Source of the DNA: Saccharibacillus alkalitolerans
Lineage (GTDB): Bacteria > Bacillota > Bacilli > Paenibacillales > Paenibacillaceae
Reading direction: 5' to 3'
Length of the DNA: 64,000 nt
NCBI RefSeq assembly: GCF_011090185.1
Contig: NZ_JAAFGS010000005.1
Coordinates: 186,001-250,000 of the forward strand
Shown: positions 1 to 8,393 of the stretch, in pieces
Position numbering within the stretch: the stretch's first letter is position 1
Layout: the number at the start of each line of letters is the position of its first letter
Program-made: the position numbers and the translations under genes
Notes under the pieces: model-generated
Told to the model about the DNA's origin: nothing
The model's database searches: none
Seen by the model: only the letters and a program-made list of their open reading frames with translations

Positions 1-601
1 TCAATCCGGCAGCCTGCGCCGCGATTTCCCGAATGCTGTATGTGCCGGTCATCGCGTACAGCAGGTTGAATCCGGCGAACATCGCCAGCCCGCCGAATAC
101 GGTGATCAGCATGGACTTCAGCGCGCCGTAACGGGAACGCTCGCGGCGGTACCAGAAAGCGATCAACAGGAACGAAGCGACGCTGGTCAATTCCCAGAAC
201 GCGTAAAGCACCATCAGGTTGTCCGACAGGACAACGCCCAGCATGGCGCCCATGAACAGCAGCAGATACACGTAGAAATTGCGGATCGAATCCGAATTTT
301 TCCCCATGTAAAACATCGAATACCAGACGACCAGCGTACCGATACCCGTAATCAGCAGGGCGAACAGCAGGCTCCAGCCGTCGAGTACCAGCGACAGGTC
401 GATGCCCAGCCCCGGCATCCACGGCACGGTAACGGCCTGCGCCTCTCCCGTGCCGATCTGCGGAAGCCGGCTGATCAGGTAGGCGAACAGCGCGGCCGGC
501 ACGGGCAGTGCCGCCCAACCGGGATGAATGCGCGGCAGTACGCGCATCAGCGGAACCAGCGCGGCCCATAAAAACGGAATCAAAATTACAATGTGCAGCA
601 C
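1..601 (-). CDS. mrpA: Na+/H+ antiporter subunit A (MrpA/MnhA), N-terminal part
   Basis: The gene starts at a GTG (position 601) preceded by GGAGGG and runs off the left edge, so only about 200 residues are visible. The translation is almost entirely hydrophobic, with several membrane segments and the stretch YAFWELTSVASFLLIAFWY, typical of the first proton-channel-like subunit of Mrp antiporters (related to NuoL). In such systems MrpA helps exchange cytoplasmic Na+ for external H+ as part of a multi-subunit membrane complex. It follows the Usp gene on the same strand by 34 bp and probably shares its transcript. A NuoL-type NADH dehydrogenase subunit is the alternative. The short N-terminus before the first conserved block favours MrpA. 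Confidence 0.75.
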   Translation of the reverse strand, partial: MLHIVILIPFLWAALVPLMRVLPRIHPGWAALPVPAALFAYLISRLPQIGTGEAQAVTVPWMPGLGIDLSLVLDGWSLLFALLITGIGTLVVWYSMFYMGKNSDSIRNFYVYLLLFMGAMLGVVLSDNLMVLYAFWELTSVASFLLIAFWYRRERSRYGALKSMLITVFGGLAMFAGFNLLYAMTGTYSIREIAAQAAGL

Positions 602-635
602 GAGTTAGCGTCCCTCCTTTCCGAACGGGAAGTCG

Positions 636-1286
636 TCATTTCTTGACCCATTCCCCTTGAACGATTTTTAAATATTCGGCCTGTCCGTCTTTGACGACCT
701 TGAACAGTCCGCTGTCGAAATCCGTGTCGAGCTCTCTGAAAAAGATGCCTTCGATCGCCGGTTTCCCGCCGCTTCGACCGCCGTCGTGCTCCTTCTGCGA
801 AGCCAGCACGTAACGGCCTCCCCGGGGAACGAGCAGAGCGGTAAAGCCTTTTTCGTGCGTCTCCTCGAGCATTTCGGGATAACGCTGCACCGCCACGATA
901 TGCAGGTCGATCGCCCCGATCCGATTGAGCAGGTCATCCACGAAATCGCCGTGCGTGATCTCGTGCCAGAAAGACTGGCTGGCCCGCCCGATCACGATCT
1001 GAGTAACGTCAAACTCCCTGGCCGTTTCCGCGATCACGTCGGCCGCCTTGTTGCCGCTGCATTTTCGCACCAGGAACTCGCCTCCCGCTTCTTCCGTCTG
1101 CTTCCGCCAACCCGCGACGTAACGCTCTTTCTCCAGGTTGTACTCTTCCCGTCTCGCCGGCGCGACCGTCAGCACCCGCAGCGGCGCGCCGATCAGCTTC
1201 GCCAGCTGGCTTCCGCGCTGGATCAATCTCTGACCGTGGGGACCGTAATGCACGCAGACCAGTATACTTTCCTTATGCCTATCCAT
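636..1286 (-). CDS. Universal stress protein with KdpD-like Usp domain
   Basis: The product has 216 residues. The N-terminal part (ESILVCVHYGPHGQRLIQRG, then LRVLTVAP) matches the Usp domain found in the middle of the KdpD sensor. A second conserved block, IVIGRASQSF, is the usual nucleotide-binding region of this fold. No histidine kinase domain follows, so this is a stand-alone Usp protein with a C-terminal extension of unknown role. I chose the ATG at 1286 because AGGAGAGG lies about 13 bases upstream; an in-frame extension to 1400 has no ribosome binding site and would overlap the leader hairpin. It lies directly upstream of mrpA, suggesting a role in cation homeostasis, which is inference from context. 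Confidence 0.7.
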   Translation of the reverse strand: MDRHKESILVCVHYGPHGQRLIQRGSQLAKLIGAPLRVLTVAPARREEYNLEKERYVAGWRKQTEEAGGEFLVRKCSGNKAADVIAETAREFDVTQIVIGRASQSFWHEITHGDFVDDLLNRIGAIDLHIVAVQRYPEMLEETHEKGFTALLVPRGGRYVLASQKEHDGGRSGGKPAIEGIFFRELDTDFDSGLFKVVKDGQAEYLKIVQGEWVKK

Positions 1287-1342
1287 GTCCAATTCCCAAC
1301 CTCTCCTCTGCATAAAAATTATTTTTTGTAAATAAAAAACCT

Positions 1343-1379
1343 TAAAAAAGCACAGAAAGAGCCCGCTGTTGGCAGGCTC
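1343..1379 (-). terminator. Leader hairpin with U-rich tail upstream of the Usp gene
   Basis: An 8-bp stem (GAGCCTGC against GCGGGCTC, one G-T pair) with a 5-base loop is followed on the minus strand by TTTCTGTGCTTTTTT. It lies between the promoter at 1410-1438 and the start codon, so it could act as an attenuator. I could not identify a known riboswitch around it. Confidence 0.45.
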
Positions 1380-1409
1380 CTCCGGTTGAATCGTGTACAA
1401 TTAGTGTCC

Positions 1410-1438
1410 ATTATATCGAGGGAAATCGAAAAAGTAAA
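1410..1438 (-). promoter_or_regulatory. Sigma-A promoter for the Usp-mrpA operon
   Basis: The minus strand carries TTTACT (-35, 1433-1438) and TATAAT (-10, 1410-1415) separated by 17 bases, about 125 bp upstream of the Usp start codon. Confidence 0.7.
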
Positions 1439-1481
1439 GAAAACCGACAATTGAAGACGACCGCACGCTCCGAAAACAGGC

Positions 1482-3545
1482 TTATGCTTCATCTTTTAGC
1501 GCCTCCAAAATCTGCCGGGCCAGCTTATCGCCGATCGACAGCGGACGGAAGTCCTCGACCGACGCCTCCCGGATTTTTTTGAGAGAGCCGAAATGCTTCA
1601 GCAGCGTCTGGCGGCGCTTCTCCCCGACGCCGGGAATCGAGTCGAGTCTCGAAGTGACCATCGACTTGGCCCGCTGCTCGCGGTGGAACGAGATCGCAAA
1701 GCGGTGCACTTCGTCTTGAATGCGCTGCAGCAAATAAAATTCTTCGCTGTCGCGCGCCAGCGGCACCACGGCCGGCGGATCGCCGCTCATGAGCTGCGCC
1801 GTCCGGTGCTTGGCGTCCTTGACCAGGCCCGCGACCGGAACGGTCAGGCCCAGTTCGTTCTCCAGCACGTCGATCGCGACGGAAATCTGCCCTTTGCCGC
1901 CGTCGACGAGCACCAGATCCGGCAGGGGCAGATTTTCCTTCAGCACGCGTTCGTAGCGGCGGCGGATCACTTCGCGCATCGTCGCGTAATCGTCCGCCCC
2001 CTTCACGGAGCGGACTTTGTATTTGCGGTATTCCTGCTTCGCCGGCTTGCCGTCGAGGAACACGACCATCGCCGACACGGGGTTCGCCCCCTGAATGTTG
2101 GAGTTGTCGAACGCTTCGACGCGATGCAGCCCGTCCAGGCCGAGCGCGTCGCCGAGCCGGTCGGCGGCCCCGCTCGTCCGTTCCTCGTTCCGCTCGATCA
2201 GGCGGAACTTCTCCTCGAGCGAGACGCGCGCGTTCTCGCACGCCATCTCGACCATCTTCCGCTTGGAGCCGCGTTTCGGCACGAGCGCCTTGACGTTCAG
2301 CCACTGCTGCAGCGCCGCAGCGCCGTTAAGATTGCCCAGCCCCGACGCTCTTCGCGCGTCTTCCGGCTGCGCTTCATAGCCCGCCTGCTCTTCCGCCACC
2401 AGCGGCAGCGCTTCGTCCGCGGCATCGGTCCCCGGCGCTTCGCCGCCGGTTCCCGCGGCCAATCCCGCCTCCGCGGCTTCCTCGGCTTCGCCGTGCGAAT
2501 CCTCGTCGCCGTCGTCGCTGTCCGCGTCGGCGGCGTCGTTCGCCGCCATGATGTCCGCGCGCGAGGCTCCCGCGGACGCGCGCGCTTCTCCCGCGGCGGC
2601 GGCCTCGCCGCCTTCCTCGCCCGCCGGCAGCAGGATTTCCTGCGGCAGCGCGGGATTGTCGCTGTAATACTGCGTCACGTAAGACAGGAAATCGGCATAC
2701 GCTTCGCCGTAGAACGGGAAGCTCGACGCGTGCCGCTCGATCATCTTGCCCTGGCGGATATAGAGAATCTGCACGCACATCCAGCCTTTGTCGACGGAAT
2801 AGCCGAACACGTCCCGGTCCTTTTTGTCCGTGGCATTGATCTTCTGCTTCTCCATGACCGCTTCGATATTGGCGATCTGGTCGCGCAGTTCCTTGGCCCG
2901 CTCGAAGTACAGGTCTTCGGCGGCTTCCTCCATTTTGCGGCGCAGCTCTTTTTTGATTTCCTCATGGCTGCCGCCCAGGAAGCGCGCGATTTCGTCCCGG
3001 ATACCGTCGTACTGCTCTTTTTCGATGTCCTTGACGCACGGCGCCAGGCACTGACCCATATGGTAGTACAGGCAGACTTCCTTCGGCATGACGCCGCATT
3101 TGCGCAGCGGATACATCCGGTCGAGCAGCTTCTTGGTCTGCTGGGCGGCATACGCGTTCGGATACGGGCCGAAATAGCGCGCCTTGTCTTTCAGCACGCG
3201 CCGCGTCACTTCCAGCTTCGGATGCCGCTCGTTCGTAATCTTGATATACGGAAACGTCTTGTCGTCCTTGAGCAGCACGTTATAGCGCGGCTGGTGCAGC
3301 TTGATCAGATTGCACTCCAAAATCAGCGCTTCCATGTTGCTCGACGTAACGATATATTCGAAATCGCGGATGTCCGCGACCAAACGTTGGGTCTTCCCTT
3401 CATGACTGCCCGTAAAATACGAGCGCACGCGGTTTTTTAATACTTTGGCTTTCCCGACGTAAATGATCGTGCCTTCTCTATTTTTCATCAGGTAGCAGCC
3501 AGGAAGCTCGGGCAGAAGCGCCAGCTTGTCCCGAATATGCGCCAT
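1482..3545 (-). CDS. uvrC: Excinuclease ABC subunit C with a low-complexity insertion
   Basis: UvrC makes the two incisions beside DNA lesions in UvrABC nucleotide excision repair. The product shows the GIY-YIG domain near the N-terminus (GCYLMKN, then [18 protein letters not shown]), the UVR coiled coil (around residues 190-235), the RNase H-like C-terminal endonuclease ([22 protein letters not shown]) and a final HhH region ([18 protein letters not shown]). At 687 residues it is about 90 longer than Bacillus UvrC. The excess is an Ala/Glu/Asp/Gly-rich segment at about residues 308-406. The ATG at 3545 aligns with the usual N-terminus; an in-frame TTG at 3587 with GGGAGG upstream is an alternative. 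Confidence 0.95.
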   Translation of the reverse strand: MAHIRDKLALLPELPGCYLMKNREGTIIYVGKAKVLKNRVRSYFTGSHEGKTQRLVADIRDFEYIVTSSNMEALILECNLIKLHQPRYNVLLKDDKTFPYIKITNERHPKLEVTRRVLKDKARYFGPYPNAYAAQQTKKLLDRMYPLRKCGVMPKEVCLYYHMGQCLAPCVKDIEKEQYDGIRDEIARFLGGSHEEIKKELRRKMEEAAEDLYFERAKELRDQIANIEAVMEKQKINATDKKDRDVFGYSVDKGWMCVQILYIRQGKMIERHASSFPFYGEAYADFLSYVTQYYSDNPALPQEILLPAGEEGGEAAAAGEARASAGASRADIMAANDAADADSDDGDEDSHGEAEEAAEAGLAAGTGGEAPGTDAADEALPLVAEEQAGYEAQPEDARRASGLGNLNGAAALQQWLNVKALVPKRGSKRKMVEMACENARVSLEEKFRLIERNEERTSGAADRLGDALGLDGLHRVEAFDNSNIQGANPVSAMVVFLDGKPAKQEYRKYKVRSVKGADDYATMREVIRRRYERVLKENLPLPDLVLVDGGKGQISVAIDVLENELGLTVPVAGLVKDAKHRTAQLMSGDPPAVVPLARDSEEFYLLQRIQDEVHRFAISFHREQRAKSMVTSRLDSIPGVGEKRRQTLLKHFGSLKKIREASVEDFRPLSIGDKLARQILEALKDEA

Positions 3546-3652
3546 CGCTTTTTCCTGCTCCTGAATGGTTTCGAGGTGCGTATCCAATCTCCGTTCGACC
3601 TCCCTGTTCGCATTCGCTGCAATAAGTTCCTCTGGATGAATTACCCTCTTTT

Positions 3653-3658
3653 ATTATA
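3653..3658 (-). promoter_or_regulatory. Probable -10 box for uvrC
   Basis: TATAAT on the minus strand, 108 bp upstream of the uvrC start. No convincing -35 box is seen 16-18 bases upstream. Confidence 0.35.
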
Positions 3659-3746
3659 CGTTAAAAAGAAGCGCCGTACATCAAAACGCGAACGTCCGCT
3701 CGCCCGCCTTCTTCCCTGTGCCGGAATGTCCGCTATTCGAAGACGC

Positions 3747-3771
3747 AAAAACCCCCGGCGGCTGCCGGGGG
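3747..3771 (-). terminator. Terminator downstream of trxA
   Basis: The minus strand reads CCCCCGGCAGCCGCCGGGGG followed by TTTTTG, a GC-rich hairpin with a short U-tract 41 bp after the trxA stop. Confidence 0.85.
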
Positions 3772-3811
3772 TCGATCCGTACCGCCCGCGTAGGGCGAAT
3801 CGGTGCGAAGA

Positions 3812-4132
3812 TTATTGGTGTTTAGCCAGTACGCCTTTCAGCGCTTCTTTGGAATTGACGCCGATCAGCTTGTCGACCGGTTGTCCGTCCTTGAAGAAGA
3901 TCATCGTCGGGATGCTCATTACGCCGAAACGGGAAGCCGTTTCCGGGTTTTCGTCGACGTTGACTTTGGCGATCTTCACGCTGTCGCCCACTTCGCCGTC
4001 CAGCTCGTCGAGAATCGGAGCCAGCATTTTACAAGGTCCGCACCAAGGGGCCCAAAAATCGACCAGCACGGTGCCTTCTCCCGATTCCACTTCCGTTCCG
4101 AAATTTTGGTCGGATACATTTACAATAGCCAC
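3812..4132 (-). CDS. trxA: Thioredoxin
   Basis: A cytoplasmic disulfide reductase of 106 residues, the usual length. The redox motif WCGPC is at residues 30-34, within VDFWAPWCGPCKM, and the cis-proline loop IPTM is present. The start is GTG, with AAGGAGG nine bases upstream. It has its own promoter and terminator and so is probably monocistronic. It recycles ribonucleotide reductase, methionine sulfoxide reductase and similar enzymes with electrons from thioredoxin reductase, which is not in this window. Confidence 0.95.
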   Translation of the reverse strand: MAIVNVSDQNFGTEVESGEGTVLVDFWAPWCGPCKMLAPILDELDGEVGDSVKIAKVNVDENPETASRFGVMSIPTMIFFKDGQPVDKLIGVNSKEALKGVLAKHQ

Positions 4133-4213
4133 GGAAAATTCCTCCTTAAATTATGCTTCAAAATTTATCTTAAAACGCATCTCTAAAGATAACTTGCGTT
4201 TATCTACATGTCA

Positions 4214-4242
4214 ATTATAACACGAAACTGCGCTTACCGAAA
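4214..4242 (-). promoter_or_regulatory. trxA promoter
   Basis: TATAAT (-10) on the minus strand at 4214-4219; the matching -35 position (TTTCGG, 17-bp spacing) is weak. It lies 82 bp upstream of the GTG start. Confidence 0.5.
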
Positions 4243-4330
4243 CAATAAATTGTATGTTTTTATAAACAACTATTTTTTAGTAAGTGAAAATTAGATGAAG
4301 AACACGGGTTTCGACGCTCGGAAAGAGCAA

Positions 4331-5284
4331 TCAACCGCGCTTGTTTTCCCCGAGGACGCGGATCGTTTCCACGAACGGCGAGATCCGGTTCATCAGCCGC
4401 TGCCCTTTGTACGCTTCTTCGCCGTCCTTGTTCGTGAAGCTGAGATGCTTCTCCAGATCGGACAGCGAGTAGTTGGACGTGTAGAAGGTCGGCTTGCGGT
4501 TCATGCGATAATTCAGAATCGAACCGAGCACATGGTCGCGTACCCACGGGCCCATATTTTCCGCTCCGATATCGTCAAAGATCAGCAGGTCGGTCTCTTT
4601 CATCAGCTCGATCGTATCGCGCAGCTTTTCTCCGTCCTGAATCATCGATTTGACGTCTTCCACGAAGTCGGGCATGTACACGATGGCGCCCGAATAACCT
4701 TCCTTCGCCAGTTCGTGCAGCAGATAGCACATCAAGAACGTCTTGCCGGTGCCGAAAGGCCCTTCCAGGTACAGTCCTTTTTTCGGCAGGCCGACGGTCT
4801 TCGTCTCGTTGATGTAGCGGAACACGCGGCCGACGGCCGGCGAGCGCGCGGGGTCCTTGGTCATGATCTCCACTTCGTCGTAGCCTTCCTTCAGCGCGCG
4901 TTCGTCCACGTAAAAGCTTCGGATGCGGCTGCTGATCAGCTGGTCGCGCTCGTGGGCAAGCTGCAGATTGCAGCGGGTCTTATAATCCCGGATGCGCAGC
5001 TGTCCGTTCACGTCGTCGACGCTGAGCTTGGTGTAATGGCCCTGAAAATCGTTCGGGCAGTTCTCCAATCCCGGACAGTTGGCGCAGTGCTGCTTTTCCT
5101 TCACGTATTCGTACAGGCGGCTGAGGTTGCGGGTCAGCTCCTGCTCCGTCAGCTCGGGATAACGAAGACGCAGCTGGCGCACGTCGGGCTCGTTCAAAAT
5201 CTTGGCTTTCAATTCTTCGGTCTGCTGCCTGATGCGCGAACCTCCGAACTGCTTCAGCACGTCGCCGATCGAATCCATTGGCAT
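4331..5284 (-). CDS. dnaI: Primosomal helicase loader DnaI
   Basis: DnaI is the AAA+ ATPase that loads the replicative helicase DnaC at the origin and at restart sites, together with DnaB and DnaD. The 317-residue product has an N-terminal helicase-binding region with a likely zinc site (Cys67, Cys70, Cys76, His83, Cys105), Walker A GPFGTGKT near residues 175-182 and Walker B LLIFDDIG near 233-240. The ATG at 5284 has AAAGGAGG seven bases upstream. The reading frame stays open further upstream only because it passes through a 33-bp tandem repeat. It is the second gene of a dnaB-dnaI operon, the arrangement known from Bacillus. Confidence 0.93.
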   Translation of the reverse strand: MPMDSIGDVLKQFGGSRIRQQTEELKAKILNEPDVRQLRLRYPELTEQELTRNLSRLYEYVKEKQHCANCPGLENCPNDFQGHYTKLSVDDVNGQLRIRDYKTRCNLQLAHERDQLISSRIRSFYVDERALKEGYDEVEIMTKDPARSPAVGRVFRYINETKTVGLPKKGLYLEGPFGTGKTFLMCYLLHELAKEGYSGAIVYMPDFVEDVKSMIQDGEKLRDTIELMKETDLLIFDDIGAENMGPWVRDHVLGSILNYRMNRKPTFYTSNYSLSDLEKHLSFTNKDGEEAYKGQRLMNRISPFVETIRVLGENKRG

Positions 5285-5305
5285 GGGGGTTCCTCCTTTC
5301 TGGGC

Positions 5306-5404
5306 GCTCCGTGATATCGGGGATCGCTCCAGCTTTGTGCTCCGTGATATCGGGGATCGCTCCGACTTTGTGCTCCGTGATATCGGGGATCGCTCCGGCT
5401 TGGT
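5306..5404. repeat. Three tandem copies of a 33-bp unit in the dnaB-dnaI spacer
   Basis: Three head-to-tail units of exactly 33 bp (5306-5338, 5339-5371, 5372-5404) share GCTCCGTGATATCGGGGATC followed by GCTCC, and differ only in the last bases before the next unit. A 13-base core, GTGATATCGGGGA, recurs once more in inverted orientation at 5457-5469. Each core contains GATATC, a 6-bp palindrome. The block sits in the 331-bp spacer between the dnaB stop and the dnaI start. No terminator is visible there. Confidence 0.9.
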
Positions 5405-5615
5405 TTCCTCCTTCGAACCGAAGGTTCTCGGGTAAGGGGAAATCCAAAAGTCGCTCTCCCCGATATCACTCCGCTGGGGTTGGCCAGCCAATCCGGCCGG
5501 CTTGTAAGTTCGACTGCTTGCCGCGTGTTCCGCGAGAGCAGGGGCAAAAACCGGGGGCTCGAAAGCGCCGATCGAGTATCGGCTGTTCTCGCGGGATCGG
5601 GCTCGAGCAAAAAGA

Positions 5616-7127
5616 TTAAGACTGCGGTTTGTTCTTGCTCGCCTTCATCTCTTCGGCAAGCCGGACGTATTCGGCGAATTCCGCGTCGCTGACGGCGGTC
5701 TGGACCGGCGTATTCTGCACGATCGGCAGCTCCGGTTTGCCGCGTGCGGCTTTGCCCTGCGGGCGGGCGCGGCTTCCGCTCGGGGCGGCGGCTTTGCGCT
5801 TCGGGTTATCCTGGTCGCGGATATAGCGGACGGCTTTTTCGTACGTATCGATCTGCCGCAGCAGCATGTTCGAGGCGATCGAATCGACGAAGTTGCGGCT
5901 GATGCGCTGTTCGCCGTCGCGACCCAGCAGGGTAACGAGGTAATGGATCAGCACGTTGATCACTTCGCCCGGAAGCTTGTAGCTGAGATCGATCTTGCTG
6001 AACATATCCAGCCAAGGACCGGGTACGGTTCCGGGGAAGAAATTGCGCAGCAGTCCGGTATAAGGTTCGTTGCGCAGCAGCATATTGTATTGATGGATGT
6101 CGCACTTCGACTGGAACTGGGACGGAACCTCGAGGTAATATTCCATCTCCACGGCGTGTTCGACCGGCATCTCGGAAGCTTCCGGCTGCTCCGGTTCGGG
6201 ACGAACGGCGCGGGCGGCGCGCAGCTGGCGCTCCTCGGTCCGTTTGGCGGTCTGACGGAAGGTCAGGTTGGCGCGGTTCTGCAGATTGTCCAGCAGAAGC
6301 TCCCCGTCGCTGCTGAAAATGCCTTCTTCGTCCAGCAGACGCACCACGTCTTCGATGTTCAGGTCGAATTTGCGAGCCACGTGATTGATCATGCCCATCT
6401 GCTCGCGGTTATGCCGCAGCCTTTCCACGAACGGACGGTTGCGCGCTCCCCGCGGGAAATGCAGGATCACGTCGGAATAATCGAACAGAGGCTCCTCGGC
6501 CGGCATGTTTTTGCTCTGGCGGCGCGCCGGCGAAGCTTCGGACAGCGCCTGTTCCAGTTCGTAATCGATCACGTGCGTGTTCAATTCGAAGATCTCGTAA
6601 AAAGGCTGCGAAATGTTTTCTTTGGCGGCCCGGCCGAGCTCCCCCAGCTCTTCCGGCTCTCCCTGCCAAAAACGTTCCTGCAGCGCGAGTACGGCGAACT
6701 TCCCGATCCGATCGCGCAGCAGCAGCGTCAGGTGCTGGGTCGCGAAAAATTCGGACGGAGGCAGCGGCTGCTGCAGCTCGTATTCGTACATATAATTGTC
6801 CTGCTCCGGCAGGTAGAGCCGGTGGGTCTGCAGCAGACCGACCGCCTCCAATTTCGAAGCGTTCTCGATCATCAGCGTGCGTCCCCGATCGTTCGGTTCG
6901 ATACCTAATGTCAAAAACAGGCTCCGCTGCTGTTCGGGTCTGGAATACCCCGTCTGCTCGGCCGGCAGATGCTGGGCCAGCAGACGGTACAGGGCGACGG
7001 CGGACGTGCCGACCATCGGCTGATAGACCATCGTCAGCATGCGCTCGTCCAGACTGCTCAGGCTGAAATCGCGATACGTATAATAACGGTGATGTTCCGT
7101 GTAGTGCAGCAGACTCTTCATGCGCAT
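5616..7127 (-). CDS. dnaB: Replication initiation and membrane attachment protein DnaB
   Basis: The Firmicute DnaB (not the helicase) works with DnaD and DnaI to load the replicative helicase and helps anchor the origin. The 503-residue product has the N-terminal winged-helix-like region (HHRYYTYRDFSLSSLDERML) and a DnaB/DnaD-type C-terminal domain (PGPWLDMFSKIDLSYKLPGEVINVLIHYLV). A basic, proline- and alanine-rich tail follows. The ATG at 7127 is preceded by GAGGGGGA. The frame stays open upstream to 8306 but that extension lies antisense to hemQ and is rejected. A promoter lies about 100 bp upstream. Confidence 0.88.
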   Translation of the reverse strand: MRMKSLLHYTEHHRYYTYRDFSLSSLDERMLTMVYQPMVGTSAVALYRLLAQHLPAEQTGYSRPEQQRSLFLTLGIEPNDRGRTLMIENASKLEAVGLLQTHRLYLPEQDNYMYEYELQQPLPPSEFFATQHLTLLLRDRIGKFAVLALQERFWQGEPEELGELGRAAKENISQPFYEIFELNTHVIDYELEQALSEASPARRQSKNMPAEEPLFDYSDVILHFPRGARNRPFVERLRHNREQMGMINHVARKFDLNIEDVVRLLDEEGIFSSDGELLLDNLQNRANLTFRQTAKRTEERQLRAARAVRPEPEQPEASEMPVEHAVEMEYYLEVPSQFQSKCDIHQYNMLLRNEPYTGLLRNFFPGTVPGPWLDMFSKIDLSYKLPGEVINVLIHYLVTLLGRDGEQRISRNFVDSIASNMLLRQIDTYEKAVRYIRDQDNPKRKAAAPSGSRARPQGKAARGKPELPIVQNTPVQTAVSDAEFAEYVRLAEEMKASKNKPQS

Positions 7128-7227
7128 CGGCGGATGTCCCCCTCTTGTCCTTGCAAATTGCCTGTAGAAATAGACTTGCTCCGCGGAACGCGCCCTTTGC
7201 TGCGGACAGGTTCGTTGGAGCTTCTCC

Positions 7228-7233
7228 ATTTTA
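7228..7233 (-). promoter_or_regulatory. Extended -10 box for dnaB-dnaI
   Basis: The minus strand reads TGTGGTAAAAT, an extended -10 (TG-N-TAAAAT) 101 bp upstream of the dnaB start. No good -35 is seen, which is usual for extended -10 promoters. The 408-bp region 7128-7535 otherwise holds only the divergent hemQ promoter. Confidence 0.45.
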
Positions 7234-7382
7234 CCACAATTCCCCCGGCAGGAAAGGGCGGAAAGGGAGCAAAATTCCGGGTATACGAACCGGCCCCGCT
7301 TCCGCAGGCGTCCTGACTGCGGAATGCTTATCTTTTTGCGAACGCGGGTTCGAATCTTCATGGGATCTTTTTGTGGAACGAA

Positions 7383-7412
7383 TTGCTCTTCCCTTCGCCG
7401 TTGCGCTACAAT
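7383..7412 (+). promoter_or_regulatory. hemQ promoter
   Basis: TTGCTC (7383-7388) and TACAAT (7407-7412) with 18-bp spacing, 123 bp upstream of the hemQ start. Confidence 0.5.
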
Positions 7413-7535
7413 GAGAAAAGAAGTTTTCGGCAGCGCTCTTGCGACGTCTGCCGCCGCTTGAATGAAAGGACCGATTTTTACGACGCGCCTTGTGAAAATC
7501 TCCACCATACAATCTGATTTGGGAGTGATCGATTC

Positions 7536-8282
7536 ATGAACGAAGCTACACTGACGCTTGAGGGCTGGTATTGTCTGCACGACTTCCGCTCGATCGACTG
7601 GACGCTGTGGAAAGCCGCCGACCACGAAGAACGGGCGGGCGCGATGGAAGACCTCGAAGAATTCATGCAGGAATTCGGCACGACGGCACAGGACGGACTC
7701 GGCAGCACGGCGGTCTACTCGATCGTCGGCCAAAAAGCGGATTTCGTGTTCATGTACCTGCGCGAAACGCTGGACGACCTGAACCGGCTGGAAACGGCGT
7801 TCAACAAGACCGACTTCGCCAAATTCACGAAAAAGGAATACTCGTACGTCAGCGTCGTGGAACTGAGCAATTATCTGGGCAAAGAAGGCGAAGACCCGAT
7901 GCAGAATCCGCAGGTCGTGGCCCGTTTGAAGCCGGAACTGCCGAAATCGGCGCATATCTGCTTCTATCCGATGAACAAAAAGCGCGACCTGAACGACAAC
8001 TGGTACATGCTGTCCATGGACGACCGCAAAACGATGATGCGCAGCCACGGCCTGATCGGACGCAGCTACGCGGGCAAGGTGAAGCAGATCATTACCGGTT
8101 CCGTCGGTTTCGACGATTGGGAATGGGGCGTGACGCTGTTCTCGGACGACGCGCTGCAGTTCAAGAAGCTGATCTACGAGATGCGTTTCGACGAAGTGAG
8201 CGCGCGTTACGGGGAATTCGGCGCGTTTTATGTGGGGAATTTGCTCGATTGGGAGAAAGCCCAGGAGATGCTGAAGCTCTAA
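7536..8282 (+). CDS. hemQ: Coproheme decarboxylase HemQ
   Basis: HemQ carries out the last step of the coproporphyrin-dependent heme pathway of Gram-positive bacteria, oxidatively decarboxylating coproheme III to protoheme with peroxide. The 248-residue product is of chlorite-dismutase-fold length. It carries the expected catalytic tyrosine in CFYPMNKKR (Tyr144) and the proximal heme-ligand histidine in [10 protein letters not shown] (His171), equivalent to Tyr145 and His172 of the Geobacillus enzyme. GGGAGTGA precedes the ATG. It is monocistronic, with its own promoter and terminator, and diverges from dnaB-dnaI. The heme product links it to the ctaA and ctaB heme A genes elsewhere in the window. 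Confidence 0.93.
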   Translation: MNEATLTLEGWYCLHDFRSIDWTLWKAADHEERAGAMEDLEEFMQEFGTTAQDGLGSTAVYSIVGQKADFVFMYLRETLDDLNRLETAFNKTDFAKFTKKEYSYVSVVELSNYLGKEGEDPMQNPQVVARLKPELPKSAHICFYPMNKKRDLNDNWYMLSMDDRKTMMRSHGLIGRSYAGKVKQIITGSVGFDDWEWGVTLFSDDALQFKKLIYEMRFDEVSARYGEFGAFYVGNLLDWEKAQEMLKL

Positions 8283-8304
8283 CTTTCGGCGAAGAAATAA
8301 AATC

Positions 8305-8345
8305 AAGCGCTTTGGACGGCCGGAGTCGGTCGTTCAAAGCGCTTT
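8305..8345 (+). terminator. hemQ terminator
   Basis: AAGCGCTTTG and CAAAGCGCTT form the base of a long stem, followed by a short U-run (TTTTCG), 23 bp after the hemQ stop. Confidence 0.8.
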
Positions 8346-8393
8346 TCGTCGTGCAAGGCCCCCCGCCAGGCGGGAGAGGGGCGAAAGAGAGGT

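Noticed and set aside
5306-5404. The 33-bp repeats as a CRISPR array
   Set aside because: The units are contiguous with no unique spacers, and no cas genes are near.
7128-8306. N-terminal extension of the dnaB frame
   Set aside because: It lies opposite hemQ, passes two promoters and has no ribosome site. The usual DnaB N-terminus starts at 7127.
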